Origin: Bemisia tabaci
Lineage: Eukaryota > Arthropoda > Insecta > Hemiptera > Aleyrodidae
Direction: 5' to 3'
Assembly (NCBI RefSeq): GCF_918797505.1
Contig: NC_092800.1
Location: 23,637,577-23,701,576, forward strand
DNA: 64,000 nt
Positions 48,797 through 61,378 of the stretch are shown here, one piece after another. Below the pieces are notes generated by a model, which searched no databases, was not told the DNA's origin, and worked only from the letters and a program-made list of their open reading frames with translations. The position numbers and the translations under genes were made by a program. Position 1 is the first letter of the stretch. Each line of letters opens with the position of its first letter.

Positions 48797-51700
48797 TGCA
48801 ATTCATCTCTTCTCTTCAGGTACAAAGATGACATGCTATTTGACCTGATCTAGCCCACTAGTCGCCTATTCTACTCTCTAGTGGTTGTCAACAGTGCAAA
48901 AATTGCGCTACAAATGAAATTAAAAAACATTACTTTTGACGTTATTACTCACTTGAAATAATAAGGTTCACTAATATTTCCAGGCAATCAGGATGTTCAA
49001 AAGGTATCGGTTTCCAATTAGAAAGGATAAAAATCATCCAACACTTCTGGCCTTATCCTTTTCGAAGGTGATGCACATAAAACACGCTATACCGGAAGAA
49101 ACAAGCGAAAGACGCAGCAATATGGTAGCGTTTGCTCACATAAACGATAGTTTTTCTGATTTCCAGTCGCAAATATTCACTATTTTTCAAGTTTTTATTA
49201 ATTTAAAGCTATTAAAAATATTGAACAGAATTGGACATACAACTGTTCTTCAGTTTCTTTTTAAACTATAAAGCTATATTTCTACTGTTTTTTTTTTTGC
49301 AATCGACAGTTAGGTTGTACTTCCAAGTTGCACTGATTCGTACACTTGATTAGCCGCGAGAAAATTTTCGCAGAAGTAAGCTGTTTTCCACGTGGGTAAT
49401 GTAACAACCGCGTGACTATTTTCTGCCGCACTTGTAAGCGAATTTTTCCCGATTGAAAAAAAGCAAAACGAAGAGAAAACAATGCGGTACTTCGATCCGA
49501 AAAACAAACACTTCTTTCTCACGCTTGTTTGAAAACACTTTTGAGCTCAAACAAAACTTCGCCAATGTTTACTATCACCAGGAAAATAAACAGAACATTG
49601 CGGCACAAATTCAAACGGATGATCCCGCGCTAAGAATTAGAAACTGACTGTTCTGCGAGGAATTACTTTTGAGTGGACGAGTTGTTTCCAAGAATTTCTA
49701 AGCTCAGACACAATATTTCTAAGCATTTATAAGTATCTTTTCACAAGTTGGATTGCGTTGTTATGACTGTTTGATCAGGGACTTCGCGCGTCGAAGCTAG
49801 CTAGAAAGAATCGACTCTTTTGTCCCGACGGGCAAATCGGGAATTTCAGCAAAATTGCACCGAGAGTGACTGCTTCATAGTGAATTTTCTTTGTACTCTA
49901 AAGTCAGAAAAGATCTCGGACACAGTGTGAGACCCCAAGAAAAGAATAGCGTCTGTACACGATTGGTGAAAAAATGGCGAAATAACCAACTTTGAAACAA
50001 ATCTTCATTCCGGTTACACAAATCCTTCGATTTCCGTTCAGTACATTTGAAAATTTGATCGTTCAATTAGGGTTTGTTCGCACTGAAGAATTATAAGAAC
50101 TGAAACTACTATCTCGCGGGCTAAATCACTTTCCACGAAAAACTTTTCCGCTCCTTGGAGGGAGGGGGATCCTAAAATTTCAAAGAGAAGCTTCCACGGC
50201 CCACTCGACAAATTCGATTTCAGCAGATTTCAGCGATTTCAGCTCGTCGCTGGCGCGGAAACTGAAACACGGCTGCCACACGTGCCTGGCACACCAAGCT
50301 GTCCGGTACGACTAGAGATGGCTCCCGTGGTCTAGTTGCTCTATACCAAGGCTCCTGACGTCACAAACCGATTCTTTCCTGTAAACGCTCGACTAACAAG
50401 GAGTTGTTTATGTTCCCTCTCTCTCGCGCTGCCTTTGAATCCGGTAGCGTCCCTTGCGATCGTTTCCGAGTATTTTTCCTGCCCGTAGAAAAATTTGTTT
50501 GCGATTCGAACTTGCGTAGAACCGAAGTTCAAGTTGTGGGTATCAGGAGGGACGACTTCCGCTTTTGATCATTCTACGTGACCAGAAATTTTTCCAGGGG
50601 GAAGGGGGTTTTTTGTGATGATCTATTTCTTTTTTTTTGGAGGGGAGGGGGGAGGTCCTCCGGTAATTCCTGAAAATCACAAAATTCCGCGTTTTTGCGG
50701 AAAATTTTCCAGTTATTAGACCCTATTGGACCCCCCACCCGCCCCCCACTGGCCACTCTGACAAAAAGGTATGAGAAATGTTACCAGAAGTACAGTAAAT
50801 GAAGAATTTGCATAGCAAATGTTTCTTGCATCATATAAAATTGCGCATGATCATATGCGCTGAGTGAATAGTTATACACAGTTTTTCTCGATGTAGGAAA
50901 TCAGAGAAAAGAAAATTTAAAAGTGGGAAAGTGTACTGTCTTATGATGTCACACGGCGGCATTTTCAGTTTAAACACACATTTATCAACAGATTAGATTA
51001 TTATGTCATAACTTCTTCATTAATCGTTCAATTTGCAAACCGAGGATATTTTTGAGCCCAGTTCACTCAGTAATTTCCACTCATTAATAAAATTCATCAC
51101 ATTTCAGACACTTGCAAATTATTTATTCTATCATAAGTCTATACTTGATTCTTGATGGTCATACTGTTGGGAGTGGAGGGTAAATATGACCAAAAATCTT
51201 ATAGCATCTACCATAATTTTGGTGAATGCGATTAGAGTTACACCCTTAGTTTCTTCCATCGTGCTTTCATTTGTCAGGGAGACTCACATTTTCACTGGTT
51301 ATACAACGTGAAACTCAGATGAAAGCATGGTAGAAGAAACCAAGAGTGTTACCACCGTGGTGGATAACGTCATAAACCGAATTTTTTAAAACGCGATATC
51401 TCGATTGATATTGAACGTATAAAGTTGCTGTTCGGACAGATCTGTTTATTTTTAGCTAATCCACAAGAATTAAGCATCAAAAGACGATTCTATGACCAGC
51501 GCAACTGACCCATTAACAGTTATTGACATAATTTATTTTCCCGTTCACGCCACGCGATATCGCAAAATAAATCTAAAAATTTTAATTCTGAAGCTACATA
51601 AATAAACAATGTATTTGTCCCAATATTGTATGACGCCCAACTAAGCTTCTTAGCGTCCCGCGAAGTATGACGTCAACCATCCCGGGTCAACAATGTGACC

Positions 51701-52299
51701 TAAGGTAGGAATTTTTAAGAGCACTGGTGACTGACAGGAAGGACTTTTATGGAATCACTCGCGTCTTGTAACTTGAATTTCGGATGTTTTCAATATGGAA
51801 AATTTTAAAACGGAAAAAATGTTAGAATGGGCGATTAGGATGACCAATATACTCGAGGATATAAAAATTAAAATTCCAAAAGGCGGCGTTCTGACTAAAT
51901 GATCCAAGGAAAAGAGATAGTGTGCCGAAATATCATCGACGGTATGTTGATGGGTCGATTCGGGGTTACAGGTTCTACTGAAGAGCTTTCAAATGATGCT
52001 GAAAGTTATGTGTTATGGCTTTGAAAGTCGGGTTGCCTTAATCCTTAATAATTTCCGGAATTTGAACCGTGTGATCCGTGTTAGTTTTTGCCGCTTGCAG
52101 GAAAAGCGACCTTAATTCAAGGAGTTAAATTTTTTCAGTTGAGCGATTTTAACTGAATTTGGTTAGAAACTCTGACATTTTGGATATATTGCCTGCGACG
52201 CTAGATAAGCTTCTCTAAAGTCTAGGAGAATAAGTTCTGAGCGGGTCAGCTCATTTTTGAATAGATAAAGAGCGCTAATTTTCATAGGCGGTTCTAGAC

Positions 52300-52380
52300 C
52301 TTCATGCTTGGGGGTGCCCAGAGGTGAAAAATGTCGGAGACCGGCCCCGAAGGGGAGGGTCGCGCAGGGGAGGCCTAAGT
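52300..52380. repeat. unclassified GC-rich segment with relatives nearby
   Basis: CTTGGGGGTGCCCAGAGG here and CTTGGGGGTGCCCGGCACCC near 52750 look like the two ends of one repeated segment. I cannot classify it. Confidence 0.3.
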
Positions 52381-53293
52381 TTCGGCCCTCAAGTTTTATC
52401 CCTTTCCTACTCGCCTTTCTCTGTTTCTCTCCTTCCTTTCTACTTAAATACCTATACATTCAATGTAGGAAATTTTTAGCAAAACTTTCCATCAAAACTA
52501 CAATCTTACCATAACAAAAACAGTAGAATCTTTGTAAAACACAGCTATCAATATTAATTTTGTTTAAAACATTTTCAATTAATTGCTGGGATTTTTACTC
52601 AGTGTGGGGCGAATACAGAATCTCTGAAAGCAGTAATTTGGTCTTTTTTATATTAAATTCTATACTGGTTAAAAAAGCAATAAATAGAGGTATGAAGGAG
52701 GAAGAAAACCTCTTTCAAGGTCTATGATTCCGGTAACCGTACTTAATTTTTGCTTGGGGGTGCCCGGCACCCACTGGCACCCCCGTAGAACCGCCGAATT
52801 TTTATAATAGTCCTCGAACTGCATATCCTTAACATGACAGATTAGAATTTTAGATATTTTTTCTCAAAATTAAATTTTTTAAATGCGAACTTTAAAACTC
52901 CAGTTTGCTCAGTTATTTTGGGGTGTACTTTGACCTAAATTGGTCGTAGAACTTTCTACTTTACTCTGGCACTCAATCTAAGTTTTTGTGGACTGTGGAT
53001 ACGGTCACATTTTTTCCCCTTTTAATTTTCAAATTTTAAATTTTATAGAGGCACCGGGATCTCACCACTGAAATATAAGATACTTTGCCGAGACTCACAC
53101 TTGAATAATTTAATTTGAAAATCCACTGGGTTCCAAACAAAACACGAGTCTCTCAGCTCGGTGCTGCTGAATAAAGTTGTATTGCATCCACTTTTTTGGT
53201 GCGAAACTGCTCATTTTCAGACCCACAAAGCTCAAAATAGTGTGCGAAGCAGGTCGAAAACATGGTGGAGATACGGCACGAATCATCATATGA

Positions 53294-53410
53294 ACGTGTT
53301 TTTGCCAAATGGAACTATATGCATTATGACATGAGTCCTGTTATGCATATATTCTTATGGGTCTTAGGGCTTATGTCTCAATGCACATAGTTCCGTTAGG
53401 CAGAAATACG
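53294..53410. mobile_element. 117-bp fold-back, family P copy 2
   Basis: ACGTGTTTTTGCCAAATGGA pairs with TCCGTTAGGCAGAAATACGT, with the middle ATGACATGAGTCCTGTTATG shared with copy 1. Confidence 0.72.
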
Positions 53411-54059
53411 TCCATATTTAGAAATGTAAGTGAGGATTCCGGCCCAAGCGTTGCACGTTTTCATTGTTTGGGAAGACAAATATCCAGGAAAAAGCACAAC
53501 GAAAAAGCTCCATTTTCTCCTATCTCTCTCTTTCTCCCCCCCCCCCCTCTATTTTGCGAGAGGGCATATTTTTCCTCAGAAAACTTGTTTCAGTCGTATT
53601 TAAACTCTTCAGGAGCCACTGGTTGGATTATAATCCACTACTGACCTCGCGGTTGCCTTACGCGGTTGAGATAGTCTTGAGATTTAGTGAAAAATCCATG
53701 TGAATATTCCGTCCATAGGGACAGAGGGACTATAGTCCACGCCAAATTACTTTATGCACTTTTACACTGCGACAGAGGATCCTTCCTCTTGATTCTTGCA
53801 TTTTCTTTCAATGTTAAATTGACTACACATGCGGTCTTCTGCCGCAATCTAAAAACAGATCGCAGATCTACTAAATTTCTAAAAATTGTGCGATTTTTGT
53901 CTCACAGCTTTGGATTGAAAAGCTATGGGATCAGCCTAATCCTTCTTTTTAAACAATGGCCTAGGTGATCGAACAAGGTGGAAAAATAGTGCTAAGTCCA
54001 CAATATTTTGCGAGGGAAGGCCAAAAAATTAAAAAAATGTCGATCAGAGTAAAAAAATG

Positions 54060-54131
54060 GAGCTCTGAAGAGTATCAGTACAAGACTAAGGGGGAGGGGG
54101 AGAGATCTTGTACTGATACTTACTAGAGCTC
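54060..54131. repeat. 72-bp inverted repeat around a G-rich loop
   Basis: GAGCTCTGAAGAGTATCAGT mirrors ACTGATACTTACTAGAGCTC around a loop of GGGGGAGGGGGAG. Hairpin and G-run occur together. Confidence 0.65.
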
Positions 54132-54778
54132 ACATTTTTGAATCTGTAATTGAAACTTTTATATTTTTTGGCCTGATGATCGTATTTTAGATTTTAACCT
54201 TGTTTCATTTCTTCAATTGAAAATGCCTGAGAGATTGGGCGAAACGTCTCGATTTATTAATTTGTGTCAATTTTAGTCTTTTTCTCCAGATTGGGCTCTT
54301 GTGCACAATATATTAAGCGAGCTACTTTAAATCTCTAAGAATATACATTTTTGTACTTGCACTATTGCGCTGGTGTTTGCACACATATTTTCTGCGAAAA
54401 CATCGATAGCCTAAGATGCGAATGTCTCTAATATAATTAACAATAACGTATGCTGATATGAACATGTTTATGTTGATAAGTCAATCGCACGTTCCGTAAA
54501 AAATCCCTGAGAGAAAGTTCACGTTTACATAGTATAGCTATGATTCAGGCTTCTGCATACGGTTGGCGTATATTACCGTTGCAAATACACGCTGCCATAT
54601 TCCATGACATTCCCCGCATTCTTCTACGTAAACAAATGCTACTTACACGGCTAATTTGAACCGGAAACACTGCAACGCTGCTCACAATCAGTGCGCATGT
54701 GCGGTGTTCATTCCGCGAACAATGAATGTTTATCCGCGGCAATAACGGAAACTGCATGTGACGCACTTCGGATTCATC

Positions 54779-54959
54779 AAACCGTCCAGTGGCGTGGCGT
54801 GAATTGCGATGTATCGATTGTTATGCCGTTTAAACCTATGGTAAAGAATCGATTATTAATGTGTCCGCTGCGAACACCCTTTTTATCGATCCTTTTCCAT
54901 AGGTTTGAATGGCATAACAATCGATACATCGCAAAGCACGCCGCGCCACTGAAACCGTC
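54779..54959. mobile_element. hAT MITE with perfect 8-bp target duplication
   Basis: The element at 54787-54951 starts CAGTGGCGTGGCGTGAATTG and ends with its near mirror CGCCGCGCCACTG. It is flanked by AAACCGTC on both sides (54779-54786 and 54952-54959). CAGTGGCG ends and an 8-bp duplication are hAT hallmarks. About 165 bp, mostly hairpin. Confidence 0.9.
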
Positions 54960-54991
54960 CACCGATTCCACCGGAATCGTTTCGAGGCTTT

Positions 54992-55246
54992 CTGCCGTGC
55001 TAAGGAAGAACGCCGTAAGAACATTCGAGAATTTCCGAATTTCCCTTGATAAAACATATATTTTTGACAACATTCATGCATATTTTTTCTTGAAATTTTC
55101 AGATATTTTAGATTTTAAAGTGCGTAAAAAATTGTCTGAAAATTTTGGAAAGTAATATTCAGAATTTTCCCAGTAAATTCGGTTTTTATCGAAGGAAATT
55201 TGGCAACGTCTGAAGGCTCATACGGCGTTTTTCCTTAGCACGGCAG
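54992..55246. mobile_element. MITE family C copy 2 (well preserved ends)
   Basis: CTGCCGTGCTAAGGAAGAAC at the left and GCACGGCAG at the right form an inverted repeat of about 45 bp. CTTT flanks both ends and may be a 4-bp target duplication. Confidence 0.78.
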
Positions 55247-55272
55247 CTTTCGTCTTTGACATACTCAAACGT

Positions 55273-55455
55273 TCTGCCACGCTAAGGAAGAACGCCGTAT
55301 GTACATTCGAGAGTTGTCAAATTTCCTCGAATTAGAAATGTATTTGTGAGGAAAGTAATGCATAGTTTTCCTTGAAATTTCCAAATGTTTTGTATTAAAT
55401 TGCTGACGAAATTGTCTGAAAACTTTGAGGAAAAAAAAACTTTTCCAAGGAAACA
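55273..55455. mobile_element. MITE family C copy 3, right end lost
   Basis: CTGCCACGCTAAGGAAGAAC and the following 150 bases align with copies 1 and 2, but sequence resembling the right part of family G (GAAACATCGCAAACGGAGGT, near 55480) follows instead of the right end. Confidence 0.6.
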
Positions 55456-56399
55456 TCAAAGTATGACAAAAAGTCTGAAACATCGCAAACGGAGGTACGT
55501 GGTTTCGCACTTTGGTCAGCGATATAACTCGCGCATAATGTGTATGAATTTATGGACCATAGTGGTTTGTTGTAGATCTTGGCTCATTTGCGTCGAATTT
55601 ATTTGCGCGTGGCTATAAATATATCTTATTTAGCTACCAATAGAGGATCATGTGGCGCCTCATCGGCGAATGACACCTTTTATGCCCTTTAACAGAATGA
55701 AAAATACCTATCATCCTTTCGACTAAAACATTATGTCTAAACATATGAACTTACGCAATGGGTCGACGAAGTCCGACCATACATGATGAAAGCTACATTT
55801 TATGCTACAATTTCTGAATTTTCCACAAATTCCTAACAACCCATCGGTCATCGCTTCTGACTGCGAGCGCCGAAAACTGTGATACTACGCAAGTGATACT
55901 ACGAAAAATAAAAAAGAATAAAAAAAAAAGAATATCGGAATGAATTAATTATTCACGGATTTTTTCTCGCGTATGAATAAACATGCCGGTACGAGTGCCC
56001 GTTTGTTGTTTTTTGCCATAAAAGGAAACTAGACGTATATTTCCGCACAGCCCATTGAGCGCTGTTTTTGATTCAACTCTTCAAGTCCTGCATTGATCAT
56101 ATTTGAGAAACGGCAGTATTTGCAGTACGCATCTGAGTTTTGCGTCCCGCCTTGAAACTGTTTATTTTTACCTTATTCATATTCGCACGACATCCTTTGA
56201 TTTATTTTCTGCGACCGTGCGCCTCAAAATTATGCAACGTAATCGAGAGTCGAAATCGAGCCAAAAGATATGCAATTTGTCTCAGATTCTTGTGGGTGCT
56301 ACTTGCCTCAGTATGTATAATAGAAAAGTGGCACACACTAGAAGAAAAATCGTACCTAGGAAAAGACGACAAAAAGACGCCTGCCCTCTGCAAGCTAAT

Positions 56400-56670
56400 T
56401 GTTGAAATTGATAGACAAAGCTATAGACAAAGAAGACCAAAGAGATATGGAGAGACCCTATTGGTGGAAGTGGGTAGTTGCAATGGACAAAAGAGGTAGG
56501 TAATAGAGTACGAAACGGCACCCACGAGAGACCCTATAGTATAGTTAGTCCATCATTTACTCACTTAGTCTATAAAAACCACCCATTTCAACCAATAAGA
56601 TAGCTCCATATTCCATATGTCTTCTTTGTCTATCGCTATGTCTATCAATTTCAACAATCAGCCCGCAGGA
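56400..56670. mobile_element. MITE family T copy 2 (inverted relative to copy 1)
   Basis: GTTGAAATTGATAGACAAAG pairs with the right end. Its interior matches copy 1 at 36351-36613 when reverse-complemented, and the GCCCGCAGGAAC next to its right end matches the flank of copy 1. Confidence 0.78.
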
Positions 56671-57259
56671 ACGGATTTGCATTGCGGTCAGCACTCACCT
56701 GAGTCTAGGCCAAAAAAGTCTGACATCAGTGCAAATAACACTCATATCGGTGTCGGTAAGGGTTGACTTAATGCTCAATATGAACACTACTCTCAGTACT
56801 GATCGGTGATTGCTCTAAAATTAATAATTGAGCTGAAAATTATCAAAGATAACGTCTGCGTTATTTGAGCCGGTCTCCGGTTTTTTGACATTGAAAACAA
56901 CGGTGTACTGCTCATGCCTAGAGAGGTAGGTCAAAATGGCACCATCTAGGCTTTGGTGGATACTTGGTACCGACTCTGTTCGGATGATTCTGTCTATTCT
57001 ACGAATCTAGGTCTAGGGCTGAGACCTACGTAAAATCTAGGGAATCCAACCATTATAGTCGTTTTTATCCGTTTTGACTTGGGAGTTATGGTTCGTGCGG
57101 CCTCATCAGCAGCGTAAACATAGGTAAAAATGAGTTGAGGTTGGGAATCTATATTAAAACTTTCCCCAGGAAGTTTCCAGGAACTTCAGGCTATATTGGT
57201 AACAATATTAAAATCAAAGATCTAAAATGTTTTCAACGTGTATTAAACGCGGTTTTTTC

Positions 57260-57561
57260 AATTCGCCTTCAGCTGCGTCCGCGGCAATTGTTGTTACGAA
57301 TATGTCGTGCGTGCTGATTTTTGCTCATTACATACTCGACTCTCTGAAGGCGTTTTATGCACGAAAGTAGAGCACCCTGTTGGAGAACAACAGAAGTGAG
57401 ATTGAATGAATCGCTCAATCCCTACTTCGTTCGTTCTCCGACAGACTGCGTCACTTGCGCACATAAAACGCCTTCAGAGAGTCGACTATGTAATGAACCA
57501 AAATCAGCACGCACAACATATTCGTAACAACAATTGCTGCAGACGCAGCAGAAGGCGAATT
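57260..57561. mobile_element. 300-bp fold-back with about 105-bp arms
   Basis: AATTCGCCTTCAGCTGCGTC...GGCGTTTTATGC is mirrored with few mismatches by GCATAAAACGCC-type sequence on the right, around a centre of about 90 bases. Confidence 0.82.
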
Positions 57562-59068
57562 GTTCGGTTAAAATGAGCATGATTAGATGAGCATTCGGTT
57601 AAAAGAGCATGATATGAAGTCTGCATGTAACGAGAGGGTACGTTTTAGATCGACATAAATCGAACGAAAATAAAAACGAGAACCGATGAACACCGATCTA
57701 ATGGACGAATAAACAAAAAGCTGATCAAAATCAGTAGAAAACTCACAATTCTATGAAGTACTATGAGAAATACACTCGCATAGGCACAAGTATAAGGTGA
57801 TCCCTCGAGAGCCACTGGACAATTTCGGGGAAATTCCTATTCCCATTCCTAACATTTGCCTTTCTTGGAAAACTTACATCTATAATTGGGACCTCTTCAT
57901 GATTCAATCCCAAGTAAACCTTGATCGCACTTCAATTAAGCCTCAAAAATAGGACTCGATTGACGAACTGTTTTTTCTCTCATTTTTAAGGGCGCTTCAC
58001 AGTTGCAGCGGCGTACAGTTGCGTCAAAATTTCAAAAATTGAGTCTTGGACATGACAGTTGAGACCTATAAAATTAGATAACGTTTTTCCCCAAAACTAA
58101 GTCATTTTAGCCTCGAACTTGAAACCGTGTTATGAATTAAGTTTGATTTCGCATTTTATGGATTTTTTTATTTGTATAGACATGTTAGCAAAACTCTCTG
58201 CTAGATAGATAAGACAATGCCTGAATTTTGTGTTTCTGAGCTTTCAAGGCGTGAATTCCGTGGACATTGTCGTCCCTAACAGCGACGCATATTCACGCCG
58301 CACCGGTCTGTTCTTATACGCATTCTACATTGGCTGCAGCTATTGCCTGCGGAAAATTGCGGGCAACCACTTCGAGAGATTAAGGGGTCAGTTTTGAATG
58401 CCTGACAGTTGACACCTCTACACCCCGGTGTACAGTGAAATGTACTATTGTTCATATCGCAGCTTGGTACATGCGATCTAATCAGGGGTCAAACAACCTT
58501 CGAATCACAGAAACTAGATCACCTCGAATCAATTCGCATCTTTCCAGTGTACACTTGTACAGTGTATACCATACACCACCGAGAGAACAGTATTTGATGG
58601 CATCAATTAGTTGAGCAAATTGCTCATAAGTTCGTTCGACACCCATGCATTGTTGTCAGACCCGATTCATCAAACCCTCGATACCAACATGGGTTAACGA
58701 GAGCGTTCCGATCATGCACATAGACTAAATTAGGACCGACGCATGGCGCACCAGCTCAATAACAAAATGGCGAAAAGGGGCCTAACATATTTAGAATCGA
58801 TTAATCTGTGATACCCTTATTTAAAGCTTCTGGCGTCAAAGCACAGAGGATGATAATCGTTTTTCTATAATTTATTTTTCTAGCGGCAGAATAGTTTTTT
58901 CAAAATTGATAGTTGAAATTTTGGGGAGCGAGTTCTTACATCTCAACGGTGCTCATCCTTTTTCGGGGAGCGCCTAAAAACGCGCCTACATCGAAAACAG
59001 CTGAGCGCCTCTCTAAACGGACGCATTGAAGCTTTCCCGCTTGTTTTCCTTCTTTACCTTTACAGAAT

Positions 59069-59349
59069 TACCACAGAATTTAGGAACTGAATTTCCCTGA
59101 TTTCCCTGACACATTTCGGTAAAATTCCCTCACAATTGAAGCTATGCCAGATGGTTAAATACATAATTTCAAATGGTTTTCAGGCAAAATTTGTTGTTCG
59201 AAACGTTTAACCCATTCTAAAGAGCAAATAAGGGTGGTTTGACGGTTATTTCCCGAGACTTTCGTCATTTTCCCTGAAATTCCCAGGTTTTCCCTGATTT
59301 TTTAAACTTCCCTGATATTTCCTGGTTTTCCCAGACTGTGGCAACCCTG
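59069..59349. mobile_element. hAT-like MITE with GGCAACCCTG end, diverged copy
   Basis: Contains repeated TTCCCTGA / TTTTCCCTGA units and ends ACTGTGGCAACCCTG, like the copy at 36141. The left terminus is decayed (ACCACAGAATTTAGGAACTG remains). Confidence 0.6.
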
Positions 59350-60279
59350 CCCTGGTAAAAATTGGCAGTAGAAGCTGTGTTCCAAAATACCATAGACCTA
59401 CAGCCGGCTGTCAGATTTCCAATAGCTTCTATAGCCTTATATAGCCGATGGCGATTAAGAACCAGCCAGGCGATAAAGTGTATGCTAAACGTTACTAATT
59501 ACGGACGCTAGGACTTAGTGAGTTTTTGGAATACTGCTCTCTTTTTGGGCCGTAGTATCTTGATTTATTTTGCGAGGAAAGCTCCGTACTTTTGATGGAT
59601 GCCTGTCATTACTAATATATTAGATCGCCTTCAGTTTCGTATCATGCGGTGCAATACCTCTGGTGTGAAATAGTTGCTTCAAGCGTCGTGGCACGCTGCG
59701 GCGCGGCAGGCGGGCAGCCAGCGCGAAACGCGCTTTGGCGCCTACAAACCTAACAGGGATACTTCACACGTTGCGCAATGCGTGAAGTATCCCTGTTAGG
59801 TTTGTAGGCGCCAGTGCGTCGCCGCTCCGCTTTGTGTTAGGCTCTAATATTTAATCTGGCGGAGTCAGCGTTATTCAACTCATGATTTTGAAATGTTTGC
59901 ACATCCTGTATGGATTATTCTCATTTTAATTGATGAAAAAAAATATGTATTAAAGGAAAATATAATGTGTGTTTTGTAAATATTAAGGTGGTTCCGTATC
60001 AAACTTAATGATTTCCAAAGCACACGAATTTCTACACAATTTCTTATAGCCTTTTATAATCGATGGCGAAAAAGCAACAGCCAGGCGATAAAGTGTAAAG
60101 CCCGGCGATAGGAACTACAGCCCGGCTGCATAATTTTTTATCGCTTCGTATAGCCCGGCCGTATGATTTTCTCCGCATTCTACAGCCAGCTATATGATTT
60201 TCTGTAGCCTTCTTTAGCCGGCTATAAGAATTCCTATGGTATTTTGAAACGCAGCTCTTATCGCCAATTTTTACCAGGG
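59350..60279. mobile_element. intact 930-bp TIR element (family K copy 2, empty Helitron site)
   Basis: CCCTGGTAAAAATTGGC and its exact mirror at the ends, flanked by TG on both sides; an inner 76-bp palindrome at 59737-59812. The sequence around 60039/60040 (TCTACACAA|TTTCTTATAG) is the unoccupied version of the Helitron insertion site in copy 1. No protein is encoded. Confidence 0.88.
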
Positions 60280-60807
60280 TGCCTTCATCTTTTCCCTATT
60301 TTGTGCAGAAAAATAAACTAATTTATAAGTCATATATATCATAAAGGATCATAAGAGCCTATTGAAAATGTTATAAACTTATTAAAAAGTTAGAAATATG
60401 ACAACGTAAAATGTGAGTCGCGACTCACGGGGCCCCGATGCGGACACGAAACACAAGAGCGGGGACTCTCGGACACGCCAAACGCACTGCCGGGATAGCA
60501 AGGAGAGCAATAAGTGGATCTCTGTATGAGCCATGATAAGCACACGCTTTTATGTGTCTCGAGGTCCATCCCGGCATGCACTTACTACTATCTTCGCTAG
60601 CACGGTCGCCGGCCGGGGCGCATGGGGCACGCATGCTGATATTTTGAATGCGAACACAGATCGACATAATAGATAATGCAGTGCGAGTCAAGGGTACGTT
60701 CCCGATGAAAGCGAGAGCGGGTCTCTTTTCGCATGTAAGCTTTGGTCCGGGTCACCAGATCCATGGCCGCAGTCAGAAAAAGTTCTGGGGGCACCGAGTG
60801 ATATTCC

Positions 60808-60862
60808 GCCGCGCTACGGGAAAACGCCGTTGAGCCTTCGAATGTTGCCGAATTTCTTTTGA
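60808..60862. repeat. end fragment of MITE family C
   Basis: CGCGCTACGGGAAAACGCCG and TGAGCCTTCGAATGTTGCCG match one terminus of the family at 48424 and 54992. The other end is not seen. Confidence 0.5.
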
Positions 60863-60872
60863 CGAATCGCGA

Positions 60873-61378
60873 ATGGAGATGTTGCATACGTGAGGAATTT
60901 GCGATTTGACTATTGATTCTTCTGTAAAAGTTCGCGAGAAACACGATGGTGCCACTGGTTTTCTCCGAAATCAACTCCCAAGCTCAAAAAAAGCTCTCGA
61001 GTTGAGGCCAAAATGGAGGAGATATCCCACGCTATCCTGAGAGTCCACGTCTACATCAAGACAAACTCTCCATGCAAAGATAAGAAGCAAATACATTGAC
61101 AGGGCTGCCACTTTATTTGAGGACTCTAAAATTGAAAACACGGCATCACTGCTAATGTACTTGCTCCCTATCTTTGCATGGAGTGTTTGGCTTAATGTAG
61201 AGGTAGACTCTCCCCCCATTTGGGATATCCCCTCCATTTTGGCCTCAACTTGAGAGCTTTTTTTGAGCTTGGGAGATATTTTCAGAGAAAACCAGTGGCA
61301 CCATCGTGTTTCTCGCGAACTTTTACGTAAGAATCAATAGTCAAATTGCACATTCCTCACACATGCAACATCTCCACG
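60873..61378. mobile_element. 500-bp fold-back with about 210-bp arms
   Basis: GGAGATGTTGCATACGTGAG at the left is mirrored by CATGCAACATCTCC at the right, and pairing continues inward through TTCGCGAGAAACACGATGG and TGGCCTCAA to about 61081. The arms hold few mismatches; the centre is about 60-70 bases. Confidence 0.82.

Noticed and set aside
54691..55155. A 154-codon + strand frame
   Set aside because: Runs straight through a hAT MITE and a family C MITE; coding is implausible.
57868..57915. Minus-strand sequence GLNHEEVPIID before a gtaagt donor as the missing MLCK exon
   Set aside because: The donor phase fits, but a stop codon lies a few codons upstream and no convincing acceptor or Ig core Trp is present.
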